Shown here: piece after piece, positions 44,106 through 52,518 of the stretch | How the letters are laid out: every line of letters begins with the position of its first letter | How positions within the stretch are numbered: position 1 is the first letter of the stretch | Assembly (NCBI RefSeq): GCF_014646195.1 | Contig: NZ_BMMZ01000003.1 | Span: 186,001 to 250,000 of the forward strand | Origin: Microlunatus endophyticus | GTDB taxonomy: Bacteria > Actinomycetota > Actinomycetes > Propionibacteriales > Propionibacteriaceae | Direction of reading: 5' to 3' | Length of the DNA stretch: 64,000 nt | Position numbers and translations under genes: made by a program | Notes under the pieces: generated by a model | Told to the model about the DNA's origin: nothing | The model's database searches: none | The model's input: only the letters and a program-made list of their open reading frames with translations

Positions 44106-45461
44106 ATGGCAGCAACATCATCGCGCCCGGGCTTATCGACTACGGGCTTGTCCCGGCGGGCGTTCATCGGACTGACCGGCAGTGCCGGCCTGGCGGGCGC
44201 CGCGGCCCTGACCGGGTGCAATCGGGCGGCCTCCACAGCGGGCGGCAGCGGCGGCGGCAAACCACTCAAATTCTGGAACATGCCCTGGGGCAACACCCAG
44301 TTCAACGTTCTGGACAAGAAGATCACCACCGATTTCAAGCCCGCCAAGGGTTTGGGCGCGGCGACCTACCAGATCATCCAGTGGGCGAGCTGGTCGCAGA
44401 CCTTCTCGTCGGCGATCGCATCCAACACCGGCCCCGCGGTCTCCTCCGGCGGCGGCACGATGGCCTTCCAGTTCGAGGCCGAGGGCAAGATCGCCTACGC
44501 CGACAACCTGCTGGACTCCTGGAAGCAGAACGGGCTCTACGACGACTTCCTGCCCGGCCTGCTGGACACCATGAAGGTGGAGAAGGGCTATGCGGCGATC
44601 CCGTACAACCTGGACATGCGGGTGATCTGGTACAACACCAAGCTGCTCGACAAGGCCGGGGTCGGCCAGCCGACCGATTGGGACAGTTTCGACGGGGCGT
44701 GCGCGGCGCTGAAGAAGATCGGCGTCTACGGCATGGGCACCGGGGCCGGCAGCGGCAACGGGATCGGCAGCCAGGGACTGGTCTCCTGGATGATCAACAA
44801 CGGCGGTGGACTGTTCGGCCCTGATCAACAACCTGACATGGTGACCGAGGCCAACATCGAGGCGGTCCAGTTCGTCCTGGACGGTGTCAAGAAGGGCTAC
44901 GTCGATCCGCACTCGCCCAGCTACACCAGTTCCAATTCCCAGGCCCAGTGGAAGGCGCACAAATTCGGGATGGGCTATGACACCGCAGGGCTCGCCAACA
45001 ACCTGGGCGGCACGGTCGCCGAGGAGATCACGGTCGGTAGCCCGCTGACCAGCCCGGCCGGCAAGAAGGGCGCGATCTACTTCCCGAACAACATCATGAT
45101 GTACACCAATACGCCGAGCCAGGCCGAGAGCGAGGCCTTCCTCACCTACTACTACAAGAACATGGCCGAGCTGTGGACCAAGCACACCGGAATCGGCCTG
45201 CCGCCACTGAAGTCGATCACCGAGACCGCGGCGTTCCGGGAGGACAAGAACGCGCTGAAGGCGATCCGGGAGTGGCAGCCGATCGCCAGGACCTGGGCCG
45301 CGCCGGGCTCGAACTCGCTCTTCAAGAACGTCACCTCGGTCGACGGCACCCAGCCGATCGACGACTTCGCCCAATCCGTCTACGGCGGCAAGGTCACAGC
45401 CAAAGCAGCGCTGACCAAGCTGCAGGACGCGACGGCCAAGATCCTCAAGACCTCGAGCTAG
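44106..45461 (+). CDS. Extracellular solute-binding lipoprotein (SBP family 1, Tat signal)
   Basis: 451 residues. The twin-arginine signal LSRRAFIGLTG leads to the lipobox LTGC near residue 38, so it is exported folded and lipid-anchored. The mature part is the family 1 bilobal carbohydrate receptor (FWNMPWGNTQFNVLDKK, DMRVIWYNTKLLDKAG). AAAAGGA lies 5 bases before the ATG. It follows the sugar-acid enzymes but no permease or ATPase is adjacent, so the transporter is incomplete in this window. The gene downstream is convergent. Confidence 0.88.
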   Translation: MAATSSRPGLSTTGLSRRAFIGLTGSAGLAGAAALTGCNRAASTAGGSGGGKPLKFWNMPWGNTQFNVLDKKITTDFKPAKGLGAATYQIIQWASWSQTFSSAIASNTGPAVSSGGGTMAFQFEAEGKIAYADNLLDSWKQNGLYDDFLPGLLDTMKVEKGYAAIPYNLDMRVIWYNTKLLDKAGVGQPTDWDSFDGACAALKKIGVYGMGTGAGSGNGIGSQGLVSWMINNGGGLFGPDQQPDMVTEANIEAVQFVLDGVKKGYVDPHSPSYTSSNSQAQWKAHKFGMGYDTAGLANNLGGTVAEEITVGSPLTSPAGKKGAIYFPNNIMMYTNTPSQAESEAFLTYYYKNMAELWTKHTGIGLPPLKSITETAAFREDKNALKAIREWQPIARTWAAPGSNSLFKNVTSVDGTQPIDDFAQSVYGGKVTAKAALTKLQDATAKILKTSS

Positions 45462-45470
45462 CCCGGTTGA

Positions 45471-46967
45471 TCATGACCGGAGCAGGTCACGCAGGGCGCT
45501 CTTGTCGGGCTTGCCGCTGATCGCGACCGGCACCTCGGCCAACTCGGTGATCGTCTCGGGCACACTGAGGTCGCCGATCGCCGCTCGGACCGCGGTGCGC
45601 AGAGCCGTGTGGTCCGGCGTACGACCGGCCTTCGGGACCACGAACGCGTGCACGGCTTCGCCCCTGCGGTCGTCGGGTGCGCCGATCACGTACGCCTGGT
45701 CGACATCTGCGCTCGCGGCCAGCACCTGCTCGATCGGGCCGGCGTAGACCGGCAGCGCGTCGACGATGATGATGTCACGCGCGCGACCGGTCAGATACAG
45801 GTAGCCGCCCTGCAGCAGGCCGAGATCCCGGGTCCGGATCCAGCCGTCGACCAGCACCTCGGCCGTCAACTCGGGCTCGCCGAGGTAGCCGGACATCTGC
45901 TGCGGTGTGCGGACCAGGACCTCGCCGTCGCGGATGTCGACGTCGATCCCGGGCAGCGGCCGCCCGACCGAGTCCAGCACGCCGGCGGCAATATCAGCCG
46001 GGGTGTGCAAGGTGAGCCCGCCGGTCTCGGTCTGGCCGTAGGAGGTGTAGACGACCGGGCCGAGCACTTCGTACGCCTCAGCCAGCCGGTGCGGCGGCAA
46101 CGGTGAGCCGGCGGCCATGATCGCCCCGACCGTCGACAGGTCGAAACTCTGCTGTCGCAGCGAATCCAGGGTCTGGTAGAGCCGTGGGATGTGCATGATC
46201 GTCGCGGTGGCGCGCAGCGCCGGGAACACCGCGGGGAACAGCGGCCCGTCAGCCGGGCCGGGCAGCGCGGGGATGACCGCCGTCCCGCCGGACAGCAGGC
46301 ACAGGGCCAGATAGTCCTGCACGATGGCACTGGCCAGCGTGCCGAAGAGCAGGAAGCGGCCGAAATTCTTCGCCAGTTCTGCGGTGGCCGGCGACCAGTC
46401 GGCACCCCACGACCAGTGCGCCGAGAGTGCGGCGTAGGTCTGCATGCAACCCTTCGGTCGTCCGGTGCTGCCACTGGTCCAGGCGACCCGGGCGACATCC
46501 TCGGGCCGCGCGTCCACGACCGGATCGGCCGCCGGACCCCGCAGCAGCTCGGCGATCCGCTCGGCAGTCACCAGGCTTCCGCTGTGAGCCAGCACATGGT
46601 CGCGCTGCGCGGCTGAGTAGCCGGACGGCAGGCCGGTCACCCGGCATCCCAGGGCGTAGCCGGCCAGCCAGGCAGCGAGCGCCTCAGCCGTCACGCCGAC
46701 GTCGAGAACGATCCCGCTACCGGGGCCGAGGCCCGCCTCCCGGTAGCCTGCCTCGATCGTGCCGATCATGGTCAGCAGCTGACCGCCGGTGATCACCCGG
46801 CCGCCGCCCGCAACAGCCTCCGTCTCCACGGCCGGATGGCCCGGTGCGGTGGCCAGGGCATCCAGCACGGACTGCGGAAACGCCGACCGGCCGGATGATG
46901 GTCGCGGCGATGCTGATCTTGGTGATGTTGTTGATCTTGAGGATCTTGATCCTGGGAGCGTCGTCAT
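45471..46967 (-). CDS. Adenylate-forming acid-CoA ligase/AMP-binding enzyme, last gene of P450 operon
   Basis: 498 residues. Motifs: P-loop AWTSGSTGRPKGCMQTY, A5 YTSYGQTETGG, ribose-binding GWIRTRDLGLL and the C-terminal catalytic Lys in ISGKPDKSALRDLL. It activates a carboxylic acid as acyl-AMP and usually transfers it to CoA or a carrier protein. The first 25 residues are Ser/Arg-rich. GGAAGGTG precedes the ATG at 46967, which overlaps the antiporter stop by 4 bp. No carrier protein gene is near. Acid substrate unknown. Confidence 0.88.
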   Translation of the reverse strand: MTTLPGSRSSRSTTSPRSASPRPSSGRSAFPQSVLDALATAPGHPAVETEAVAGGGRVITGGQLLTMIGTIEAGYREAGLGPGSGIVLDVGVTAEALAAWLAGYALGCRVTGLPSGYSAAQRDHVLAHSGSLVTAERIAELLRGPAADPVVDARPEDVARVAWTSGSTGRPKGCMQTYAALSAHWSWGADWSPATAELAKNFGRFLLFGTLASAIVQDYLALCLLSGGTAVIPALPGPADGPLFPAVFPALRATATIMHIPRLYQTLDSLRQQSFDLSTVGAIMAAGSPLPPHRLAEAYEVLGPVVYTSYGQTETGGLTLHTPADIAAGVLDSVGRPLPGIDVDIRDGEVLVRTPQQMSGYLGEPELTAEVLVDGWIRTRDLGLLQGGYLYLTGRARDIIIVDALPVYAGPIEQVLAASADVDQAYVIGAPDDRRGEAVHAFVVPKAGRTPDHTALRTAVRAAIGDLSVPETITELAEVPVAISGKPDKSALRDLLRS

Positions 46968-48271
46968 GCCGCACCTTCCACGGGATTGTCGGCAGCAGCG
47001 ACCAGCCCGCCACGCGCCTTGGCGATCCGGTCGATCAGCGCGAGCACCGGCGAGGTCATGATCGTCGTGACCATCGCCACCAGCACCAGGCTGGTGAACA
47101 GCGTGGGGCTGGCGATCCCGGCCTGCAGGCCGACGTTCAGGGCGATCAACTGCATCAGCCCGCGGGCGTTCATCAGCGTGCCGAGCCGTACCGGGAGCCA
47201 GCCGCGCTCTCCGGCCAGCCGGGCACCCAGCCAGCACGCGCCACCCTTGCTGATCACCGCGACAACGATCGCGGCGACCGAGAACCAGAGCACCCGCGGA
47301 TCGGTCAGCAACGCGAACCGGGTGTGCAGTCCGGAGTAGGTGAAGAACATCGGCACCAGCATCCGGCTGATGCCGTCCATGGTGGGCGTCACCAGATCGG
47401 TCCGCCTCCCGATGCCACGTGCCCGCGCGACCTCGTCGAGGTGCTGCTGAGGGGGCATCACCAGGCCGATGGAGAACGCTCCGAAGACGGCGTACAAGCC
47501 GATGCTGGTGGTGAAGCCCGCGGCCCCGAGGACCAGCACCATCGTCACTATCAGTGCGGTCTCCGGGCTCAGCCGGGAATCGCGCAGCCAGCGGTCGAGC
47601 AGCGGGCGGAGGACGAAGATCAGGATCGCTGCGAAGACCGCGGCACCGACAACGGCCGTCACGATCGGCCCGGGCCGGCCCGATGCCACGCTGAGCACCG
47701 CCGCCAGCATCAGCCAGGCCGCGAAATCGTCGATCCCTCCGCTGGCCAGCGCGAGTGACCCGTACCGGGCCCCCGCCAGGCCGCGCTCGATGATGATCCG
47801 GGCCAGCATCGGAAAGGCGGTGATGGCGAGGGTGACCCCGACGAAGACGGCCGTGACCACGGGGCCGACGCCGGCTTCGGTGATTCCGACATGGGTGTGG
47901 AACGCGTACGCCATCCCGGCACCCGCGATCAGCGGGACGGCGACGCCGAAGCTGCTGACCGTGAGGGCTGCTCGTCCCAGACCGGGTCTCAGATAGCCGC
48001 GTAGCTCCCGACCCGCCTGGAACATCAGCGCCACCAGCCCCAACTGGCCGGCCACGTAGATGACCGGCAGCAGGTCCTTGGGGAACAGCGCAGCCGACCA
48101 GCCGGGGGCGATCGCGCCGAACAGCGACGGGCCGAGCAGGACGCCGGCCAGCATCTCCCCCACGACCGGCGGCTGCCCGATCCGGCGGACCAGCATGCTC
48201 ACGACCCGGCAGACCACGAGGATCACCGCGGCGGCGAGCAGGAACCGCGTCGTCAGTTCTTCGGTGGACAT
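46964..48271 (-). CDS. Cation/H+ antiporter, CPA2 type
   Basis: 435 residues with about 12 membrane helices, starting RFLLAAAVILVVCRVVSMLVRRIGQPPVVGEMLAGVLLGPS, the standard Kef/NapA entry (quoted in parts). The conserved region around helices 4-5 is ITAFPMLARIIIERG, SGGIDDFAAW; the Asp pair fits Na+(K+)/H+ exchange. It abuts the P450 stop without a gap, so it belongs to the operon. In biosynthetic clusters such antiporters are sometimes linked to export or self-protection (general knowledge; role here inferred). Confidence 0.87.
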   Translation of the reverse strand: MSTEELTTRFLLAAAVILVVCRVVSMLVRRIGQPPVVGEMLAGVLLGPSLFGAIAPGWSAALFPKDLLPVIYVAGQLGLVALMFQAGRELRGYLRPGLGRAALTVSSFGVAVPLIAGAGMAYAFHTHVGITEAGVGPVVTAVFVGVTLAITAFPMLARIIIERGLAGARYGSLALASGGIDDFAAWLMLAAVLSVASGRPGPIVTAVVGAAVFAAILIFVLRPLLDRWLRDSRLSPETALIVTMVLVLGAAGFTTSIGLYAVFGAFSIGLVMPPQQHLDEVARARGIGRRTDLVTPTMDGISRMLVPMFFTYSGLHTRFALLTDPRVLWFSVAAIVVAVISKGGACWLGARLAGERGWLPVRLGTLMNARGLMQLIALNVGLQAGIASPTLFTSLVLVAMVTTIMTSPVLALIDRIAKARGGLVAAADNPVEGAA

Positions 48272-49777
48272 TCAGACCGCCTCTTCGGTCGGCCTGCTCG
48301 ACGCGGGCACCTGCTCCGGATGCTCGGCGAAGTAGGTCCTGGCCAGGGCCAGCCGGCGCGCGTCGAGCACCATGATCGTGCCGAACGCCAGCTGCGTGAG
48401 GCTACGCGGAACGTCCTGCCAGCGGTCGGCCCACCGCAGCTGTCTCAGCCGAGCGGGTGTCGGTGCCGGCTCGCTACGTCGGGTCAGCAGCACCGGTCCC
48501 CGATTCGGCAGCGACCTGGTGTGGGCCGCCGAGGAGGACAGCGTGTAGCGACGCAGTACCTCCCGGGTTGCGGCTCGCATTCCCGGCGGTGCGATCCCGC
48601 GGGCCGGGCAGGGTCGGTTGGCGCTGACGCCGAACGGGATGTGGTGCGGCGGCCGTCCGTGGCGCTGTCGCCAGCGGTCCGGATCGAACTGCGTTGGATC
48701 GGAAAGGGCCGGATCGGAAAGGGCCGGATCGGAAAGGGCCGGATCGGAAAGGGCCGGATCGGAAAGGGCCGGATCGGAAAGGGCCGGCCGGCCGGTGTGG
48801 TGGAATCCGGGATAGTCGAACAGCAGCACCGTGCCGGCCGTGATCGGCGGGTCGACGTCGATGTCGGCGGTGACGATCCGGTGGGCGATGCCGAACAGCG
48901 GCCAGACCCGAAGCGTCTCGTTGATCACATCGGACAGATAGTCGTCGTCGGACGGTTCGCGCTGCAGCCGCTCCTGGACCTCCTCGTGCTCGGCGACAGC
49001 CAGCAGCAGATGCGCCATGGCCTCGGACATCTGCACGATCGCGGTGTTGAAGAAGGCTCCCTGCAGGTAGCAGGCCTGCTCCTGCGGCGTCATCAGGCTC
49101 GGGAGATCGAAACCGACCTGTCCGGCATCGATCCGGGCCCGCAGGTAGCGGGTCAGCCGATCGCGGCGCTTCATGTGCCGCAGCGAGGTGCACTTCAGCG
49201 CACTGACGACGTCGTCGGCGTTGCCGACGATCAGGTCGCGTACGAAGCGCGGACACGGTTCGCCGAAGACGACCTCGTAGTACGCCTCGGCCCAGATCGG
49301 CATCATCAGGTCCCGCAGCCGCACCTGCTGGATCCGTTGTCCAGGGACCGGCCGGCCGGCGGGCTTCCCCGGAAGTTCGTCGAGCACCCGGGCAGTACAG
49401 CGTGTGACCAGGTCGGCCCACTCGTCCTTGGATCGGCTGGCCAGGATGGTACGGGTCGTCCGAGCCGCCTGGTCGTAGCGCGGGCCGGGCTCGAGGTGCT
49501 CCTGGTGCACCTCGGGGCCGGGTGCCAGCCAGTACCAGAACAGGTCGGACAGTCCGGCGCCGTGACTGCGGCCGTTGGCCGCCGGGTCGCCGTAGACCCG
49601 GACGAATTCCTCCGGCCCGCCCGGGCGGTCCAGGACCGACATCCCTTCTTCGCCGTTCACCAGGGCGAAGATCGCTCCGCGCAGTGCGATGACCCGCTGC
49701 GGCAGCCAGGACGGGAGGGTGGCGGCTCCGGCCAGTGCCGCTGCTGTGCCCAACCCGGCGGCGATCATCCGCCTCAC
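48272..49777 (-). CDS. Divergent cytochrome P450 with expanded ALSDP repeat
   Basis: 501 residues. An N-terminal hydrophobic stretch (residues 5-25) precedes the P450 fold. The K-helix ExxR is in NETLRVWPLFG; the PERF-like part is DPTQFDPDRW. The heme loop reads PFGVSANRPCPARGIA: the Cys is one residue further from the Phe than in FGxGxxxCxG, and the usual Gly is missing. Six perfect 15-bp units encode ALSDP repeats directly before the PERF motif. The I-helix has no obvious acid-Thr pair (NTAIVQMSEAMAHLLLA). Overlaps the FMN oxidase gene by 4 bp. Substrate unknown; some peroxide-type or non-oxygenase chemistry is conceivable. Confidence 0.85.
   Translation of the reverse strand: MRRMIAAGLGTAAALAGAATLPSWLPQRVIALRGAIFALVNGEEGMSVLDRPGGPEEFVRVYGDPAANGRSHGAGLSDLFWYWLAPGPEVHQEHLEPGPRYDQAARTTRTILASRSKDEWADLVTRCTARVLDELPGKPAGRPVPGQRIQQVRLRDLMMPIWAEAYYEVVFGEPCPRFVRDLIVGNADDVVSALKCTSLRHMKRRDRLTRYLRARIDAGQVGFDLPSLMTPQEQACYLQGAFFNTAIVQMSEAMAHLLLAVAEHEEVQERLQREPSDDDYLSDVINETLRVWPLFGIAHRIVTADIDVDPPITAGTVLLFDYPGFHHTGRPALSDPALSDPALSDPALSDPALSDPALSDPTQFDPDRWRQRHGRPPHHIPFGVSANRPCPARGIAPPGMRAATREVLRRYTLSSSAAHTRSLPNRGPVLLTRRSEPAPTPARLRQLRWADRWQDVPRSLTQLAFGTIMVLDARRLALARTYFAEHPEQVPASSRPTEEAV
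48696..48785. repeat. Six perfect 15-bp tandem repeats inside the P450 gene
   Basis: GGATCGGAAAGGGCC repeats six times without a mismatch from 48696 to 48785. On the minus strand each unit reads as Ala-Leu-Ser-Asp-Pro, in frame. Perfect identity at high GC suggests recent slipped-strand expansion. Confidence 0.97.
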
Positions 49778-50844
49778 GGCTTGGTCACCACCCAGTCAGA
49801 GCCGAGTTCGGCCGGACTCTCGACACCGAGCAGCGCCAGGGTGTGGTCCAGCTCGCTGCGCAGAATCTCCAGGACGTTGCGGGCACCCTGCTCGCCCGCC
49901 GCCGCGAGCCCCCACATGATCGGCCGTCCGATGCCGATGGCCGAGGCGCCGAGCGCCAGCGCCTTCGCCACGTCGGTGCCGCGGCGGATGCCGCCGTCCA
50001 CGAGCACCGGGACCCGGCCGTCGACTGCTGCGACGACGTCCGGCAACAGGTCGACGGTGGCCGGGATCCCGTCCAGCTGGCGGCCGCCGTGGTTGGACAC
50101 CATGATCGCGTCGGCGCCGTGCTCGATCCCGAGCCGGGCATCGTCGGGATGGGCGGTGCCCTTGAGCACGATCGGCAGCTCGGTCAGCGCGCGGAGCCGG
50201 TCGAGGTGCTCCCAGCTGAGCTCGGCCGACAGCTCGATCGACCGGACGCGATCGGTCGGATCGCCCCCGAGACCGCGCAGATTCTCACAGGCCAGACCCG
50301 GCGGCAGATCGGTGAATCCGTTGCGGATGTTGCGATCCCCAGCGCCGAGAACCGGCGAATCGACTGTCACCACCACAGCGGTGACACCGGCGTCGGTCGC
50401 CCGGGACACGATCTCGGCCGTGATGTCGTTGCGGGTCTGCAGATAGAGCTGGAACCAGACGTCGCCACCTCCTGCCGCACGAGCCGCGGCCACGACGTCG
50501 GCAACGGCGACGGTGGCCGCCATGCCGGTGATCATGATCGTGTCCGCGGCCGCAGCAGCCCGGGCCGTGGCCAGCTCACCGTCGCCGGTCATCAGTTTGT
50601 GGAAGGCGGTCGGCGACAGGATGATCGGCATGCTCGCGCGGCTGTTCAGCAGCCGGGTCTCCAGCGTTCGCTTCGGGTTGCCGCGCAGCACCCTGGGCAG
50701 CAGCGCGAGCCGGGCGTACGCCGCCTCGTTCTCCCGCAAGGTCACCTCGTCGCGGGCGCCGCCGGACACGTAGTCGAAATGGACCGGGTCGAGTACGGCG
50801 CGGGCGGCCGTCTCGTACTCCCGGATTGTGATCAAGGTATTCAC
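49774..50844 (-). CDS. FMN-dependent alpha-hydroxyacid oxidase/dehydrogenase
   Basis: 356 residues of the lactate/glycolate/mandelate oxidase family. The catalytic His is in VSNHGGRQLDG, the FMN Lys in VLKGTAH, and DGGIRRGTDVAKALALGASAIGIGRP carries the phosphate loop. The N-terminus FDYVSGGARDEVTLREN is typical. It oxidises an L-2-hydroxy acid to the 2-oxo acid. Fifteen bp separate it from the flavoprotein upstream, and the stop overlaps the P450 start. Not mycofactocin MftD: no mft partners are present. Confidence 0.9.
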   Translation of the reverse strand: MNTLITIREYETAARAVLDPVHFDYVSGGARDEVTLRENEAAYARLALLPRVLRGNPKRTLETRLLNSRASMPIILSPTAFHKLMTGDGELATARAAAAADTIMITGMAATVAVADVVAAARAAGGGDVWFQLYLQTRNDITAEIVSRATDAGVTAVVVTVDSPVLGAGDRNIRNGFTDLPPGLACENLRGLGGDPTDRVRSIELSAELSWEHLDRLRALTELPIVLKGTAHPDDARLGIEHGADAIMVSNHGGRQLDGIPATVDLLPDVVAAVDGRVPVLVDGGIRRGTDVAKALALGASAIGIGRPIMWGLAAAGEQGARNVLEILRSELDHTLALLGVESPAELGSDWVVTKP

Positions 50845-50859
50845 CGGGTGGCCTCGGGA

Positions 50860-52518
50860 TCAGCGGGCCGGCGTCGGCGCGATGGACGGTTCATTGACGG
50901 TCAGGAAGGCCACGAGCGGATCGCGATGGGCCGGTTTGTCCCATTCGTTCTCGAGATTCTCGGCGACGTGGTGGCTGTCGATCAGGCGGCCGTCGCGGTA
51001 CAGCCGTACGACCGGATGCAGATACGCGGCATCGAAGGCGTGCTCGGCATCGTCCTGGGCGACCCGGGCGACGGTGATGTCGAAGGGATCGACCTTGTCA
51101 TGATCAGGGCCGTACTCGAGCGTGACGATGATCATGTCCGGGCCGTTCGTATTCTCTGCCCCGCCGGCCAGTTCGTCGAGGGCGTAGTCGACCGGCACCT
51201 CCTCCAGGTAGGCGGCATCGCCGGTGGCCGGGCGAAGCACGACATCGCCGAGCACGGCGAACTGCTGGTACAGCCCCGAGCTGCGGTTGACCCGAGCCAG
51301 GATCGCCTCGGTGATCTCCTCCGCTGTGCCGCGGACCACCGCCGATGGCCACGGCGTCTGGTGGTAGCGGGCGCCGAGGATCTTGCGCAGGGCACGAGCC
51401 CCGTACCGGAAACCGTGGATGAATCCGCTGGTGCCGTGCTTGAAGTCGCGGACCTGGGTCGGTGTACCGGCGACGTACAGTCCCGGTACGCCCTCGGCCT
51501 CGTAGGCCGAGGTGAGCCGCGGGAAGCGGTCCTTGTGGATCAACACGGGGCGGCAACCAGGGTCGAAGATCTCGGCGTCGAAGCGGAAGCCGGTGCAGTC
51601 GATGACCCGGTCGTAGCGGATCTCCTTGACGAATTCGTTGGCCCGGGAGAAGGAGAACCGGACCGCGTACGAACCGGCCTCGTCGCGTTCGATGGACTGC
51701 ACCGTGCCGTCCAGGATCGCGTTCTGGGATTTGAGCTGGTAGGTGTCGAGGAAGTTGTTGTTGACCGCGCGGAGATGGCCGACATAGTGGGTCTTCCAGG
51801 CGAATCGCATCGGGCTGGGTCCGGCGACGTGGATGACGGCGGCGGTCGGGGTCAGGTTGTCGGCCGTCTCCAGGGCGGAGTTCCCCTTGCCGATGATCAG
51901 GACGCGCTGGTCGATGAATTCCTTCGGGTCGGTGGTCACCGACCAGTACTGCTCGGCGAGTTCGATGCCGGGGATCGGCGGGATATACGGCTTGCTGACA
52001 CCGGTTGCGGCGATCACCCGGCGAGCCCGGTGCGTACGACCCCGGGAGTCGGTGATCGCGAAGTCTCCGGCATCGGCATCGACATCGGCATCGGCATCAG
52101 CATCGACATCGGCACCGGCGTCTGCATGGGCGGGGGCCCGACTGACCCGGGTGACCGTCGTGTCGTAGTCGATCCGCAGTTCGTAGCGACGCGCGTAGTC
52201 GGACAGGTAGCGAAGCAGGTCGTCGGCCTGCGGGAAATAACGCTCCGAATAGGTGGTGAACAGCGGTCCCTTGTCGTCGAAGGCCAGGATCGAGTTCCAG
52301 TCCATCCGCATCCGAAGCTCCGGATCGTCGGTACCGGTGTGCGGCTTGTTGATCGAGATCAGCTGGCGATGACGCGGAAACCTGGTGAAGAACGTGCCGG
52401 GCCCGGACCCGGACTCCAGGACGAGATAGTCGTAGCCGGCAGCGCCGAGTTCCTGCGCCAGCTGCAGCCCGGCAGGGCCGGCTCCGATGATCAAGTAATC
52501 GATGGGACCAGAGCCCAT
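50860..52518 (-). CDS. FOXRED2-like FAD-dependent oxidoreductase, first gene of P450 operon
   Basis: 552 residues. FAD motif LIIGAGPAGLQLAQEL near residue 10, NAD(P) motif IIGKGNSALETADNL, ATGVSKPY linker. The segments FFTRFPRHRQLISINKPHTG, YSERYFPQADDLLRYL and THYVGHLRAVNNNFLDTYQL closely recall human FOXRED2 (ERFAD) as I remember it, more than class B monooxygenases. An insert near residues 130-150 alternates Asp with Ala and Val, encoded by hexanucleotide repeats. GGAAGG precedes the ATG at 52518. It opens the five-gene operon and probably performs a flavin-dependent hydroxylation or oxidation (inference). Confidence 0.85.
   Translation of the reverse strand: MGSGPIDYLIIGAGPAGLQLAQELGAAGYDYLVLESGSGPGTFFTRFPRHRQLISINKPHTGTDDPELRMRMDWNSILAFDDKGPLFTTYSERYFPQADDLLRYLSDYARRYELRIDYDTTVTRVSRAPAHADAGADVDADADADVDADAGDFAITDSRGRTHRARRVIAATGVSKPYIPPIPGIELAEQYWSVTTDPKEFIDQRVLIIGKGNSALETADNLTPTAAVIHVAGPSPMRFAWKTHYVGHLRAVNNNFLDTYQLKSQNAILDGTVQSIERDEAGSYAVRFSFSRANEFVKEIRYDRVIDCTGFRFDAEIFDPGCRPVLIHKDRFPRLTSAYEAEGVPGLYVAGTPTQVRDFKHGTSGFIHGFRYGARALRKILGARYHQTPWPSAVVRGTAEEITEAILARVNRSSGLYQQFAVLGDVVLRPATGDAAYLEEVPVDYALDELAGGAENTNGPDMIIVTLEYGPDHDKVDPFDITVARVAQDDAEHAFDAAYLHPVVRLYRDGRLIDSHHVAENLENEWDKPAHRDPLVAFLTVNEPSIAPTPAR
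52069..52131. repeat. Hexanucleotide repeat in the FOXRED2-like gene
   Basis: Units GGCATC, GACATC and AGCATC alternate through 52069-52131; on the coding strand they give Asp-Ala and Asp-Val dipeptides. The tract is absent from the family as I know it, so it is an insertion in a surface loop between the two nucleotide-binding parts. Confidence 0.85.

Noticed and set aside
48696..48785. Possible CRISPR-like array
   Set aside because: The units are contiguous 15-mers without spacers and lie in frame inside a P450 gene.
49774..50844. Mycofactocin dehydrogenase MftD
   Set aside because: No mftA, mftB or radical SAM mftC nearby; neighbours are unrelated.
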